A DNA stretch of 64,000 nucleotides from Multifurca ochricompacta (taxonomy: Eukaryota; Basidiomycota; Agaricomycetes; Russulales; Russulaceae), in assembly GCA_022496185.1 (NCBI GenBank), contig WTXG01000013.1, positions 248,001 through 312,000 on the forward strand, given 5' to 3'. The notes under the pieces are model-generated. The model ran no database searches. It saw nothing but the letters and a program-made list of their open reading frames with translations, and had not been told where the DNA came from. Positions 45,873 to 57,621 of this stretch are shown in pieces. The translations under genes were made by a program, and so were the position numbers. The stretch's first letter is position 1; each line of letters opens with the position of its first letter.

Positions 45873-48167
45873 TCAGTTTCGAGGAGTCACTTCGATCATA
45901 AGCGGCCCTTTCTGTATCGCAAAGTAATCGCACAGTGTGTCCTCCCACTGTTTCACATCATATCCAGGCGCTGCCTGGAAATCGTAGCGCTGAATCAATC
46001 GGGAAACCACAAACCGCATCTCCAACAACGCCAAATTCTTGCCCACACACACAGTAGGACCATATGAAAATGGGAAGAACGCTGCAGTGTTGTGAACGGT
46101 GATCCCAGAAGCCGCATTCTTTTCCGCTTCAGAGGCAATCCATCGCTGTGGGAGGAAGGAATTTGGCATGGAGAAATTGCGAGCGTCCCGATGAATGCCA
46201 TGGGTGTTCAAGAACAGTTGTGTCTGTTCTGGAATGACACTGGAAGATATATGTTAAGCCTATGGGCACTTTTATAGCAGCGACACTTTTTAACTTACTA
46301 TTTGCCCAACGCTTTTGGACCTGCACCTCGGAGAACGGAGCGCTGAGATCCACTCGGTACCGGGGGTGTAGTCGCAACGCCTCGTTTCTAAACAGAGGGA
46401 GTCAGTTAAAAGCCCTTTGCAGTTAAAAGTGATATATCGAGGTGAGGATGCAGGTCTCCACTTCAGAGACTGACACGAAATCGGGCCGGGCCGAGCCCCT
46501 CTGCTGCCACTCGCACTCGAGAGATGAGATGAAGAATGGTGTGACGTACATGCACGCATTCAGCCATGGCATTTGGCCAAGTATTGTGGAATCGAGTGGC
46601 TCCTCTCCCCCAGGGAATTCCTTCTCCACTTCGTCTCTCAGGCGTTCATACATAGCAGGATTACAAAAGAGATGATAGAAAAGGGCGGTCAGAGTGGTTG
46701 AAGTGGTATCGGAACCCGCAATGATGGCGAGTACACCATTTGCTGCCAAATCTTCATTCGTTGGCCTTTCAATCTGTCCGTCTTCACCACTCTGTAGCAG
46801 GTGTTCAGGCGCTGGGACCCTTCTTTAACGGACTGTGCTGCTCACCAAGTAGTAAAACAGGTCTTTTCTATTCGGACCCATCTCGAGTCGTTTGGCAACA
46901 TTGACATTTCCGAACTCCCGTAGGCGCACGAGATCCTTTCCTGAGCCTGGGAAGTATTTTGCGTAGGGGAGAACCCACGGAACGTGGGCAATGAGCGTGA
47001 TGTTTCTATTATTCATATGAGTTCCATGGCCCACGTGACCAGATGGTTGACTGTAGGAAAACACGTACTGGAAGCCGACTTCCAAAATATGCCACACTCC
47101 TCCAATATCACCACCATCTCGCATGAGCTCAAATCCACCACCGAATCTGCAAAAATCTCGTCAGATAATTCAAACTTCTCCTACAATTTGATCAGACATA
47201 CGCCATGTCTCCCATAAAATCAGTCCTATTAGGCGTCATTAATAAATGCCAAGAAAATCATCGGATCTTAAACTTACGCGAAGTACTCGAACCATGCACA
47301 TATGTTCACTAGGCTCCCGCGTTTCTCCTTTGCTGATTCTTTTATCGAATTATCAATGCATTCCACCAATTGGCGCAAACGCCTTGTAATGACAACTTCG
47401 TATTCTTTCAGCGCAGCGCTGGTGAATGCGCGGTTCCAAGGCTTCCGCTTGCGAGCATGATCGGCAGCATCGCGCGAAGCGATAAGTGACGGGGGCGGTG
47501 ATCCCAAACTGCCAATGATGATCGATCAACATGCTTGAAACCAAGAGAATTAAGCGGAGGTAAAAACGTACAAGGTCCTTTCTGGAGTCCACCCGAGCCA
47601 AGAACGGGATGGATGATAGATGCATCGCGGATTGACAACTCATTTGGTCCTAGGATACAAAAGGTCACTCTCCCCAGCCTGCGGAGAAAATGCGGGAATA
47701 CTGACCGACACGGATGCAATCTCCGTAGATCTCGTGTAGCTGGCTGTAATATAAGTGCTGTTTTCCCTTCGCGCAGACCAGGACGAAGTAAAACTTGGAG
47801 AGCCTGGCAAGTATTGGGCCAGGGTAGTTCGCTAGTGGATGCCATGGGGAAAGACGATATGCAGCGGTGTAGGTTAGGATGAGAGAATTATAGATAGCCA
47901 AGATGAGATAAAGGCTATGATATTTGATGAAAATAGCGAAGCGATAGAAATGGTCAAGAAGGCAGGAGGAATGAGGAGCAAGGTAATCAAGGTGAAGAAT
48001 TTGTATGGTTCGAAACGCTTGAAATATAGATAGGTTGCCTATGGAATCACGAAGATCAGTTATGAACCCGTAAATCGCATTGCAGATGAGATGTCACGTA
48101 CAAAGCTGGTGCTCAAGTAAAGCAGAGCAGCATCAGAATTGGAGGTGTTCGTAAGAGAAAATACCAT
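45873..48167 (-). pseudogene. Cytochrome P450, tandem copy A, three frameshifts
   Basis: Similar to the 'high nitrogen upregulated' P450 group of Agaricomycetes. It aligns exon for exon with the intact copy at 50323-52733. N-terminus MVFSLTNTSNSDAALLYL (48167), then YRLSPWHPLANYPGPILARL, an I-helix IAGSDTTSTTLTALFYHL (about 46725), ExxR in NEALRLHP and haem loop FSYGPTVCVGKNLALLE (about 46075-46025, Cys ligand within VCVG). Compared with copy B one base is missing at three places: about 47896-47902 (after FISS), 47491-47497 (HRPPSLIAS) and 46358-46366 (LHPAVPSGS). Each turns a conserved exon out of frame. Three breaks against an intact neighbour support decay, although consensus errors cannot be excluded. 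Both copies lack the usual Arg of the haem loop (FSYGPTVCVG). Confidence 0.78.
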
Positions 48168-49689
48168 TTTGATTTGTGAAGAAAGTAATGCAGCATATGC
48201 CGCTTTATATACGTTGTCATGGCTGGCCCATAGACGGATACTTCAAGTGGTCATTGGATAGTATATGGTAGCACAGCAGAAGCGAGAAAGACAGCAAAGA
48301 CGTGCGCCGCCAATTTCGGAAGACGGCAAGAGTCGGATCGCTGTCTTTACCCCCCGATGCCCGAACTTCAGAAGACAAGAATATCGCATTGCCCCAGATG
48401 AATGGAAGAGAGCCATGAACATAAGGCATTAGAATTTTAAAGATGTACCGTCACCCATTAGTGGGGGTCATGAGCCGGCCATACATAAGGTGGGAACGGC
48501 AAGCGCCGCGCCGCATAAAAAAAGTTCGGTTCGCACGTTCATTCACCACGGGGTGGCTCAACCCTCGACCTCGGGGAGCGCACTTTTGGCCGTAGCCCGA
48601 GTGATGATGATGCAAACTTGACACATATCATTCCAATCAAAGCAATGAGCAGAATGAGCAGAGCATGAGTCCCTCCTTGTGTCGAACTATTTCAAAAATT
48701 AAAGTCGAGTTCCAGCCAATCCAGAGTGTGACTTTTGGGAGGAGGGAGGGCGCACGGCCAGATAATAATAATAATAATAAATAAAAAGTCGGATCGGATC
48801 GGATTTTGTGTCAATCATGCAAGCATAATGAGGTACTGCCCAGAGGGATGAGGGGCGAGGGTCGCCAGAACTCGGAACCAAGCCTCTCCACCATCGTTGT
48901 TCGGCGGCACGGGGTTTATGTGTGTATGGCTCCCGAGGGTCTACTTCATGCCCGAGCCGAGGTTATCTCACTATGGGGATGTGAGAACTCCACACACTGT
49001 GTGATCCTGTTGTACTATAGTAGTAGTTTAGTTATCTCCGAGTGGGCGTCCGCACCTCTCAGTGCACTCACCTTCTTTCTCTCGTAAGATGTTCTCCCGG
49101 ATCAAGCAGCGTCTTATTGCTGACCATAGTGATAAGATTGGGAGAAGAAGAAGAAATGTTGAAAGTTGAAATGAAATAACGGGTGTGGCGGCGGGGGCTT
49201 TGCCAGCAGGAATTTTTTGTTTTTTTGCGACGATCTAGAGGGAGAGAGAAGATTCATTCATAATAACTAGGCTAGCCTTTAATTTATATCTTCCTAATAC
49301 TACACTTAAAATCAAATGAGCGAGCTGTATACAATTCACGATCAAGAGAAACGGGACCTTTCCTTTCAGTAAGCAAATCTCGGGCATTTGCAATTTTATA
49401 AGCAAGGTGCTGACATCCCACACGAATCAATCAGGTTCCCCAGATTGACCCGATGTCAAACACCCACAGCAGATACAGCAGATATAGGGACTTACAGAAA
49501 CCTTGGTACATCTCTCATAGTTTGCGCTCGAGCTTAATACACGCCATCAGCAACTATATACAAGACAGACGTCAATAATAATAAAAAGTATGAGCTGTCA
49601 TGGAATCAATCCCATCATAGCACGTTCAAAGGCTTCAGGATACTCAACGCTCCTTTACACCGAAGGCCGAGGGCGGACGGCCGACTTCA
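48168..49689. other. Spacer between tandem P450 genes
   Basis: Upstream flank of copy A, a (TAA)n microsatellite (48763-48780) and GGATC repeats (48793-48805). No gene. A further C/T-rich stretch precedes the LTR. Confidence 0.5.
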
Positions 49690-49694
49690 AACAC

Positions 49695-50243
49695 TGTAAG
49701 GATGGCTCGGGCGTTGGCCATGAAACCTCTAGCTATCGCCTATCCTCTCTTTCGTTACAAATCCCTAAATTAGAGTAATTATGATTTAGTTTCAAACATT
49801 TGACGCATATCTTTTTATCAGTACATTCGCATTCCGGGCCGCCTGCCCGTCCGTTCCATATCATATCTCAACCGTCGCCTGTACTTCACCGTCTCCTGGA
49901 CCTGGTTCTTACCCTCTTTTTTCCAAATTCACTATCTTCGGTCTTCTTTAATATACCGATCTTCTAATTCATTACTGGACTCTCAACAAGGTATCTACAA
50001 TACTTGTAGCATAGAGCAGCCCAGTGAGCCACCAGAAGCAGAATCCTTTTACTTTAAGAAAAATACAAACCAGCATTTCTCTCCTCCTCTTTATCTTTCT
50101 TTTTGGTGTACTAAAAAACTTACCCCTCCTTCGAAGCCTTAGTTATCTCAGGGACACTCTCTACCTTTCTTCCACCTTTCCACCTTTCTCTTTTCGGGAA
50201 CGCTTTGCCTTGCACTCACCACGGATAGGCTCCGTGCGGAGCA
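49695..50243 (+). mobile_element. Solo LTR (family L1, copy 7) with 5-bp TSD
   Basis: Starts TGTAAGGATGGCTCGGGCG (49695) and ends TGCGGAGCA (50243), TG...CA. It is flanked by AACAC at 49690-49694 and 50244-50248. The 549 bp share with the other copies TTCCGGGCCGCCTGCCCGTC, ATCTACAATACTTGTAGCA and CTTTGCCTTGCACTCACCACGG. The exact duplication defines the borders of the family. It sits about 80 bp downstream of the P450 copy B stop codon. Confidence 0.9.
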
Positions 50244-50322
50244 AACACATATTATACAACCAATGTAGTGTTACAACGCGCCAGAATCAACAAAAAAATC
50301 ATAATATCCTATTATTTGATCG

Positions 50323-52733
50323 TCAGTTACGAGCAGTCACTTTGATCATAAGCGGTCCCTTCTGTATCGCAAAGTAATCGCACAATGTGTCCTCCCACTG
50401 TTTCATATCATATCCAGGTACTGCCTGGAAATCGTAACGCTGCACAAATCGGGAAATCACAAACCGCATCTCCAACAACGCCAAATTCTTGCCCACACAC
50501 ACAGTAGGACCATATGAAAATGGGAAGAACGCTGTAGTGTTGTGGACAGTAATTCCAGAAGCCGTATTCTTTTCCGCTTCAGAGGCAATCCATCGTTGTG
50601 GGAGGAAGGTATTTGGCATGGAGAAATTGCGAGCGTCCCGATGGATGCTGTGGGTGTGCAAAAACAACTGCGTCTGTTCTGGAATGACGCTGAGAAATCT
50701 ATGTTAGCATGTGCGCACTAATATGGCAGCTTAATCTTAACTTACTGTTTGCCCAACACTTTTGGACCTGTACCTCGGAGAACGGAGCGCTGAGATCCAC
50801 TCGGCACGGCGGGGTGTAGTCGCATCGCCTCATTTCTAAACAAGAGTAAGGGAGTCACTTAAAAGCTCTTCACAATGAAGTACAACATCTCGAGGCGGCA
50901 GTCGCGACTCGTAATCGATGGTGGTGGAAATGCAGGAGCGAGGGAGCTGAGCTCGGGATGGCCCGGTGTCCGAGCCACCAACTGAGACGGCTGTCACGTG
51001 GTGTTCGGGGGGGGGGAACTCCCTCAGCCCGCACTCCAAGATATTGGACGACAAACAAAAAATTGGGTCCCTCCTGCTATTCGAGGTAAGAACGAGATGA
51101 CGCACATGCACGCGTTTAGCCATGGCATTTGACCAAGTTTAGTAGCATCCAGAGGCTCCTCTCCCGAAGGGAATTCCCTCTCTACTTCATCTCTTAAGCG
51201 TTCATACATGACGGGATTGTGGATGAGGTGATAGAATAGGGTGGTTAAAGTGATTGAGGTAGTATCGGAACCCGCGATCATTGCGAGGATGCCATCTCCC
51301 GCTAAGTCCGCATTCGTTGGCAGCTTTTCAGCCTGTCCGTCTTCACCGCTCTGGCAGAGCGGACATTCAGGGCGCTGGACCCTTCTCAAACGAATTGTGC
51401 TGCTTACCAAGTAGTAAAATAGATCTTTTCTGTTCGGTCCCATCTCAAGTCGTTTAGTAACGCTGGTCAGTCCATATTTCCGCAGGCGCATGACATTCCT
51501 TCCTGCACTTGGGAGATACGCTATGTAAGGCAGGATCCACGGAGCGTGGGCGACGATGGTGGCATTTCTTCAAATCAAATGTCAGTCCCACCGCCCAAAG
51601 AGTCGGGGAAATTAGACGAAGCTAAACACGTACCTGTAACCAGATTCTAAAATGTGCCACACCCCTCCAATATCACTACCGTCTCGCATGAGCTCAAATC
51701 CACCACCGAATCTGCACAAATCTCGTCAGATAATTCAAACTTCTCCTATAATTTTGATCTGACATACGCCATGTCTCCCATAAAATCTGTCCTATAGGCG
51801 TCATTAATAAATGCCAAGAAAAAATCCTCGGATCTTAAACTTACGCGAAGTATTCGAACCACGCACAAATGTTCACTAGGCTCCCGCGCTTCTCCTTTGC
51901 TGATTCTTTTATCGAATTATCAATGCATTCCACCAATTGGCGCAAACGCCTTGTAATGATAACTTCGTATTCTTTCAGCGCAGCACTGGTAAAGGCATGA
52001 TTCCAAGACTTCCGCTTGCGAGCATGATCGGCAGCATCACGCGAAGCGATAAGTGACGGGGGCCGGTGATCCCAGACTACCAGCGATGATCGATCAACAT
52101 GCTTGAAACCAAGAGAATCAAGCGGAGGTAAACGTACAAGGTCCTTTCTGGAGTCCACCCGAGCCAAGAACGGGATGAATGACAGATGCGTCGCGGATTG
52201 ACAACTCATTTGGTCCTAGGTATATAAAAGATCACCCTCCGCAGCCTGTGGAGAAAATGCGGGAAAACCGACCGACACGAACGTAATCTCCGTAGATTTC
52301 GTGTAGCTGGCTGTAATATAAGTGTTGTTTTCCCTTCGCGCAGATCAGGACGAAGTAAAACTTGGAGAGCCTGGCAAGTATTGGACCAGGGTAGTTCGCT
52401 AGTGGATGCCATGGGGAAAGACGATATGCAGCGGTGTAGGTTAGGACGAGAGAATTATAGATAACCAGAGATGAGATAAATGCTACGATATTTGATGAAA
52501 ATAGCGAAGCGATAGAAATGGTCAAGAAGGCAGGAGGAATGAGGAGCAAGGTAAACAAGGTGAAGAATTTGTATGGTTCGAAACGCTTGAAATATAGATA
52601 GGTTGCCTATGGAAGCATGGAGAGATCAGATTATGTGTCGATGAATGGCAACGGATATCCCACGTACAAAACTGGTACTCAAGTAAAGCAAGGCAGCATC
52701 GGAATTGGAAGAGTTTGTAAGAGGAAATTCCAT
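50323..52733 (-). CDS. Cytochrome P450, tandem copy B, intact
   Basis: Membrane-anchored haem monooxygenase of the 'high nitrogen upregulated' type. Start MEFPLTNSSNSDAALLYL at 52733; the first intron follows STSF. N-terminal membrane helices are followed by the hinge YRLSPWHPLANYPGP, VGPNELSIRDASVIHPVLG, then WDHRPPSLIASRDAADHARKR, an I-helix IAGSDTTSITLTTLFYHL (about 51275), NEAMRLHPAVPSGSQRSV with ExxR (about 50840) and haem loop FSYGPTVCVGKNLALLEMRF (about 50525-50465). The last exons read ALLEMRFVISRFVQRYDFQA and the stop is at 50323. The exons I joined keep one frame, so this is the functional member of the pair. Substrate unknown. Confidence 0.85.
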
Positions 52734-53449
52734 AATGAACCGTGAAGTGGAGAGTGACGCATGCCGGGGTTATATATACGCCGTTGTTTTCTGAACATGG
52801 TGGTACAACGAGCTGCTGGCGCAATGAAGCGAGTGGGAAAAAGAACTGAGAGATAGCCGAGGTGTTCACAATAAGTATGGATTCGACCCACGCCACCTAC
52901 GGCATGGGCGGCATTGAGTATCATGATCATGATATTTATCTGTATCTGTATATGTTTCTTTCTTATTATGTTCTGGAGAAGTCGTTCTGTCTTGTGAGTG
53001 CGCCGGTTATGGTTTCGCCCTTTCATACATCATAAGGTTTAAAACCCTTGAGGTCGCCTAATACGGGAAACTCGATCTTCTCTGGTCCGGTCCGGCTCAC
53101 ATTGATCCGTTCTCGGCTCGGCCATAACTCCATCAGGATCATTCAAGGAGTGGATTTTGAGAGGTCCACTATGTGCGTGTGCGCATGTTTCAGGGGAGAT
53201 GAGGTGATATAAAATCTCATGAAGATGAAACTAAAATATGGAACATAGTGGATATCATTTAACAACTGTGTTTTTGAGCAGCATGTACTGCAGTGATTAA
53301 AATAATTTAAGAGAATAAATTATAATTGTGCCGATTCGTAAGAAATACTTTTATCCATAATTGTATCCTATCGTACTGATTCGTATCGTAAAATATCCTA
53401 TCGCATAAAAGCGTCCATCAAAGGTTACAAGCACGAAGTCAACAAGGTT
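52734..53449. other. Spacer with short R2-like segment
   Basis: 53083-53130 (TGGTCCGGTCCGGCTCACAT, then TGATCCGTTCTCGGCTCG) matches the segment at 12420 and resembles 34550. No gene. 53330-53410 is AT-rich with repeated ATCCTATCG words. Confidence 0.45.
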
Positions 53450-54716
53450 TTAAGTCTGGGATACGGCCACGCGCGGAACCAGGTTCAGGTGGCTGCGCAC
53501 CTTCTCTATGGTATGTAAAGCCACCACTGCCGGAGCAGGAGGCGTCATCGGTAGTTCAATCGACTCCGCCGAGCTCGAGTCAAAGGTTGAGGGTGATGAA
53601 ACGCACGAGTGACTCGACGCCGATGATGATGACGCCGCAGATGTGCACGACTCATAGCAAGAAGACTCGGATGACGTGGTTGACGAGCGAGCAGAAGCAG
53701 CGGAAACTCCACCTCCACGCAATTTCCACATCTTCTTTTTCTCCATGCACACCTTCCAACCGCATTCGACGGCCTCCTCGTTGCTCAGGAAGAACGTGTC
53801 GATGGAAAGTACCTCCACCCGAATCGCAGAGAGTGAGGGCCGCTGCTCTGGCTTCGTGGAAAAAAGCTTCCGTAGCAGCAGATATGCCGCATGCGATATC
53901 GGAAGTATTTCAAGAAGGATTGCGCGATTCGTAATGTAATCGTTGAAATCTCGGGCCTCCGGAGAAGCTGTTTTCCAGGGGCGTACGTTTGCGATCATCT
54001 CAGCAAGGATGCATCCAAGTGCCCAGACATCCCCCTGGGAGGTAGAGTACGGTTTGTGATGCGGCACGAGCGATTCTTAAGGATGGTGAGGACATGAGAT
54101 CGAATGAGGGAACGACACGACACGAAGAACAATACTTACCTGGGCTCATGAAGCATGGTGTTCCACACGATGATGCCGTCATCTTGTTTGTGGTAGCAAG
54201 ACCAAAGTCGGCGAGGAGGACGTCGATATCTCCGCTCCGGGCAGAGACGAGAATGTTCTCCGGCTTCAGATCTCGGTGAAAGACGCCACGGGAATGGCAG
54301 TACTCAAGCGCGTCAATTATTTGGATAAAGGCGCGCTTGATGAGCTCATCATCGCGGAAGAATGCGGCCTTCCTGATCACCGAATGAAGGTCGCCTGCGC
54401 AGAGGTCGTAAACGTAAAAAGCGTAGCGATCCTCGTTGATCTCACGATGGAATGTAAGAACGTGAGGATGAGATGAGACTCGAGCATGGAGCTCTCTTTC
54501 GCGAGTCTGGAAGTAGTCTGAGCCTGACTTCTCCACGCGCTTGACGGCGTAATAAACTCCGGTTTGGGTATCAACGGCGCGGTAGACGACGCCGAAGGAC
54601 CCCGCACCCAGAATGGCTTCAATCCTGAGCGCACCGTTGTCGATGGTCTGTCCCAGAAGCTGGGATGCAGAAGCAGGATATGAAGGCATCGAGGGAGGGG
54701 GGTCAGCGAGTTGCAA
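53450..54716 (-). CDS. Ran1/Ksp1-like serine/threonine protein kinase
   Basis: Cytoplasmic or nuclear protein kinase of the Ran1(Pat1)/KSP1/SKS1 group, which in yeasts links nutrient state to growth or meiosis. Start MQLADPPPSMPSYPAS at 54716. Catalytic elements: G-loop LGAGSFGVVYRA (about 54610), VAIK-type lysine in YYAVKRVEK, HRDLKPENIL (about 54280-54250), DFGLAT (about 54205) and SCGTPCFMSPE, whose last residue comes from the exon after a short intron (about 54081-54138). Then QGDVWALGCILAEMIANVRPW and the subdomain XI region EQRPSLSAIR. The C-terminal third is a Ser-rich tail (SSTTSSESSCYESCTSAASS) that could be a regulatory or phosphorylated segment. Reading frame intact over two exons. 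Confidence 0.87.
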
Positions 54717-55109
54717 TGCAACTAGGTTCCGATTACTCGGTACTTAGTTGCTAAATCGATGGGTTGTCAAGTAAAGCGAAGTGCTAGTGCGACGATGGCA
54801 GGTGATGGGGACTGATGGGTTTTTGCGATTCTTTTACTTTGGTACTGTTATATAGACTTTTTGAGAGATAATAGGGGACGTAAACCCTGGAACGAAGTTC
54901 ATCTTGGAGTTGGAGGGGGCGTAGAGAATGGATGTTCGTGCACTGCAACGGCGGTCATAGCGTTTAATGAGCGTGCGCGAATGGCTCCGGCTCCGTACTT
55001 ATATTTTTTGGGTCAAAATATGCAAGTTGGTGGATGGATCCCAAACCCTGTGGAAGTGGAAGAGCGAAGCGAAAGGGACTTTCATCCAGTTGCACAGCCA
55101 CAGCCCGGA
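54717..55109. promoter_or_regulatory. Upstream region of the kinase gene
   Basis: About 0.4 kb of promoter sequence before the kinase start. A TATATA at about 54850 is the only clear element. No gene. Confidence 0.4.
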
Positions 55110-56381
55110 GGCATGGCTCAAATGTCAGGTCACATGATTGTGACCATTAACTATGGTTAACTATGGTACCCCTCCCCCTCCCCCTTAGCTATGGGTCGGT
55201 TCGCAAGTTACTCCACCCTACATCGACTGTTTTTTTAAATCATTCTGCGTTGCGTTCTGCACTTGTGTGTTCCGATGACCGCCGAAGCTGCAATAGTTGG
55301 TTCTAGCTGAATGGCGTCGTAGGACACGTTTCCCTGGGATGAGGCTATTTTCAATTCAATTCGCGATTTAAGAGGACCTATCATCAACTCAGAGACGGTG
55401 ACTGGACCTTGGACTTGTTCTTTTCTTGGCCGAAGTCAGGAATCGACGCTCTCTTTCTCAAGCTAGTACCCCTATATCACGGTTTTCTACTGGTGGTACT
55501 TTGCTGCATTCCTCAGAGGGTGACTACTTGGAGCAACATTCTTCGTCATTCCGCCGCTGTCAACTGTCTCACGCATTACATCTCCCCCCTATAACGCTGT
55601 TCCCCTCACAGCTCCTCATTGTTTCCGAGCTTTCATGCTCCAGCGCACACATATTTAAGGCTTCTTCTCTCCCGGAATTCTCTACTTACCAGTTGCAACG
55701 ACTCAAAATTTAGAGAGGGCCGTCTTCGGGTTTTTTTCGGGCCTGCCATTAGTTGTAGTAGCGCACAGATTACAACGATTTCTTGATTCTATTTGCACTT
55801 CTTGAAATGATTGACTTGCATTACATTCTACAGACTCCTGTTATTCCATTGTGACTCCTATTACTATACAACTTCATTTCTCTGTCATTTTTGCTTGTAT
55901 ACATTTCCTGACATTACAAGCACAACTTCATGATATTTTGTAGCATAATATAAAAATCTCTAAGTTCACTTGTATCAGTAACAGTCTTGAATTGCCTCTA
56001 CTTCAAAATCCTCTTGCACATTCCCACTTGCATCTATAATCTTATCAGAATGTGCCCTCTTGTCCCTCATACCCCTAATACCAAAGGAGCACCCCCCTCT
56101 TCTGGCCCTACTAACTGAACTCAAGTTATCTTCCGTGGCCGGCCAAGACACTTGCTGACTAAGTCAACAGGCGCACCCCCCCTCAAAGCCCCTTCTCCAA
56201 GACCCCCTTCCTGCGCCCTATTCCATCGCCGTTGTCAAACAGCGAACCACGCTCCTTCTAGTCGTCTCATCCTCAAGACTGCCTGTGGGTGGCCGACTCC
56301 TGTGGCTGTGAAAAGGATGTCATCCATACAAAAATCGCTAAAACCAAACCCTCTTAGAAGCTGAACAAGAATAGACAGGTA
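55110..56381. repeat. Duplicated block D, copy 1
   Basis: About 1.27 kb that recurs, diverged and interrupted, at 61680-64000. Shared words in order: CCGCCGAAGCTGCAATAGTT (55273), GGCGTCGTAGGACACG, TCTTGGCCGAAGTC, GGTTTTCTACTGGTGGTACT (55480), GTAGCGCACAGATTACAACG (55756), TTCTCTGTCATTTTTGCTTG, TCTTCCGTGGCCGGCCAAGA and CTGAACAAGAATAGACAGGT (56362-56381). No coding signal; it behaves like a repeat or segmental duplication. Confidence 0.75.
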
Positions 56382-57621
56382 GATAAAGAAGAAAATATCA
56401 AGACAGGAACTTGGCATACAGTCAACGTGTGCGTTGAATTGCTTTCGCCTGTTGCAGACCGGGGGGTCGCAACTCTGCTGGTATTTGTCATTGCTTGAAA
56501 TATGGGTTCGAAACAGAACCTATATACTTGTACCTCAGAGCTATGGATTGTCCAGAGGCGTGGAATGATCGACAACGGGGTTCGTGCTGATCCCCGGAAG
56601 ATTAGCAATCCGCTACTTGTCCAGCAGGGTCATTGGGTGTTGAGCAGGGCACGCATGTTCCTAATGCAAGTTACTGAAACTCAGGCCATTGTTAGACATG
56701 GCCATTCGAGAGGACATCAACAATGAGATTGAAGAGAGCCAAGTGGCAGGGAAAGTAATAGAGATGGCGGTGGTTCGAGGGAAAGCCATGGGCGGTCATA
56801 CTTTTATTTTCTAGACAATTACAAAGTAGATGACGTTTTTATCGTGTGTTTGCTTGACACAATGCGCATGGGACAGATTTGATGTGTTTACGCGAAGACG
56901 ACTACCAACTGAGGAGGATCGTCCGAAGCTTCTTCAAACCTAAGCGTTCCCTTGGTCCAGACGAAAGCTTAAACGACGATTCTATGTGGGTATTGAAGAT
57001 AAAAGACACGACACTGGTTGGTGCTTCAATGTTCAAATAGACTCTACAGGAAAAAAAAGTCAAATATTCTGCAGGTCCACACGCGAGCGGACTGGCGGTG
57101 TAGGAAGGGAAGTCGAAGTTGGAAAGTTGTCGTGTCGGCGGCGGCACGTGAGAGTAGTCCCAGTGGATCGGCACTCCACTATTGGACTCAACTTAACATA
57201 ACACAACATCAACTCATCCCGCGAGGGGTTGACACGCGCTCATCAACAGTCAACGTGTCAAGGATCTTCTCAAGAAAAGGTGAATCTGGTGGCATCGAAA
57301 CTGCGTTTCTAAGTAGCTCGTTAATGAAGAGAGTGAGGAGCATTTGGCGAAGCCATGATTGTGCTGGACTCTTCCAAAGCCCAACTACAACGCACTTACT
57401 AGAACTCTTTTTGAATTGATCCCTCTTCGCTTGATGTCCATTCAGTTGCGTACGTACACTCTGGAAGATACCGCGATTCCAATTCAATAGCTCGGATAAA
57501 GTCCGACATGCCCTTTTAGGAAAAGTAAATGAAAAGTATAAACGCGACCGAAGAAACCCGTTACTTTTGACTCATCTCGATCCACTGGCAGCTCACCTTG
57601 ACCCCAGCCACGGTCTTAGTT
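56382..57621. other. Spacer before P450 D
   Basis: No recognised gene. Minus-strand open frames at 56902-57174 and 57209-57487 show no motif and are not called. The last 80 bp are promoter-proximal to the P450. Confidence 0.4.

Noticed and set aside
56902..57487. Minus-strand open frames of about 90 codons
   Set aside because: No motif, no start context and no neighbouring exon; not different from background.
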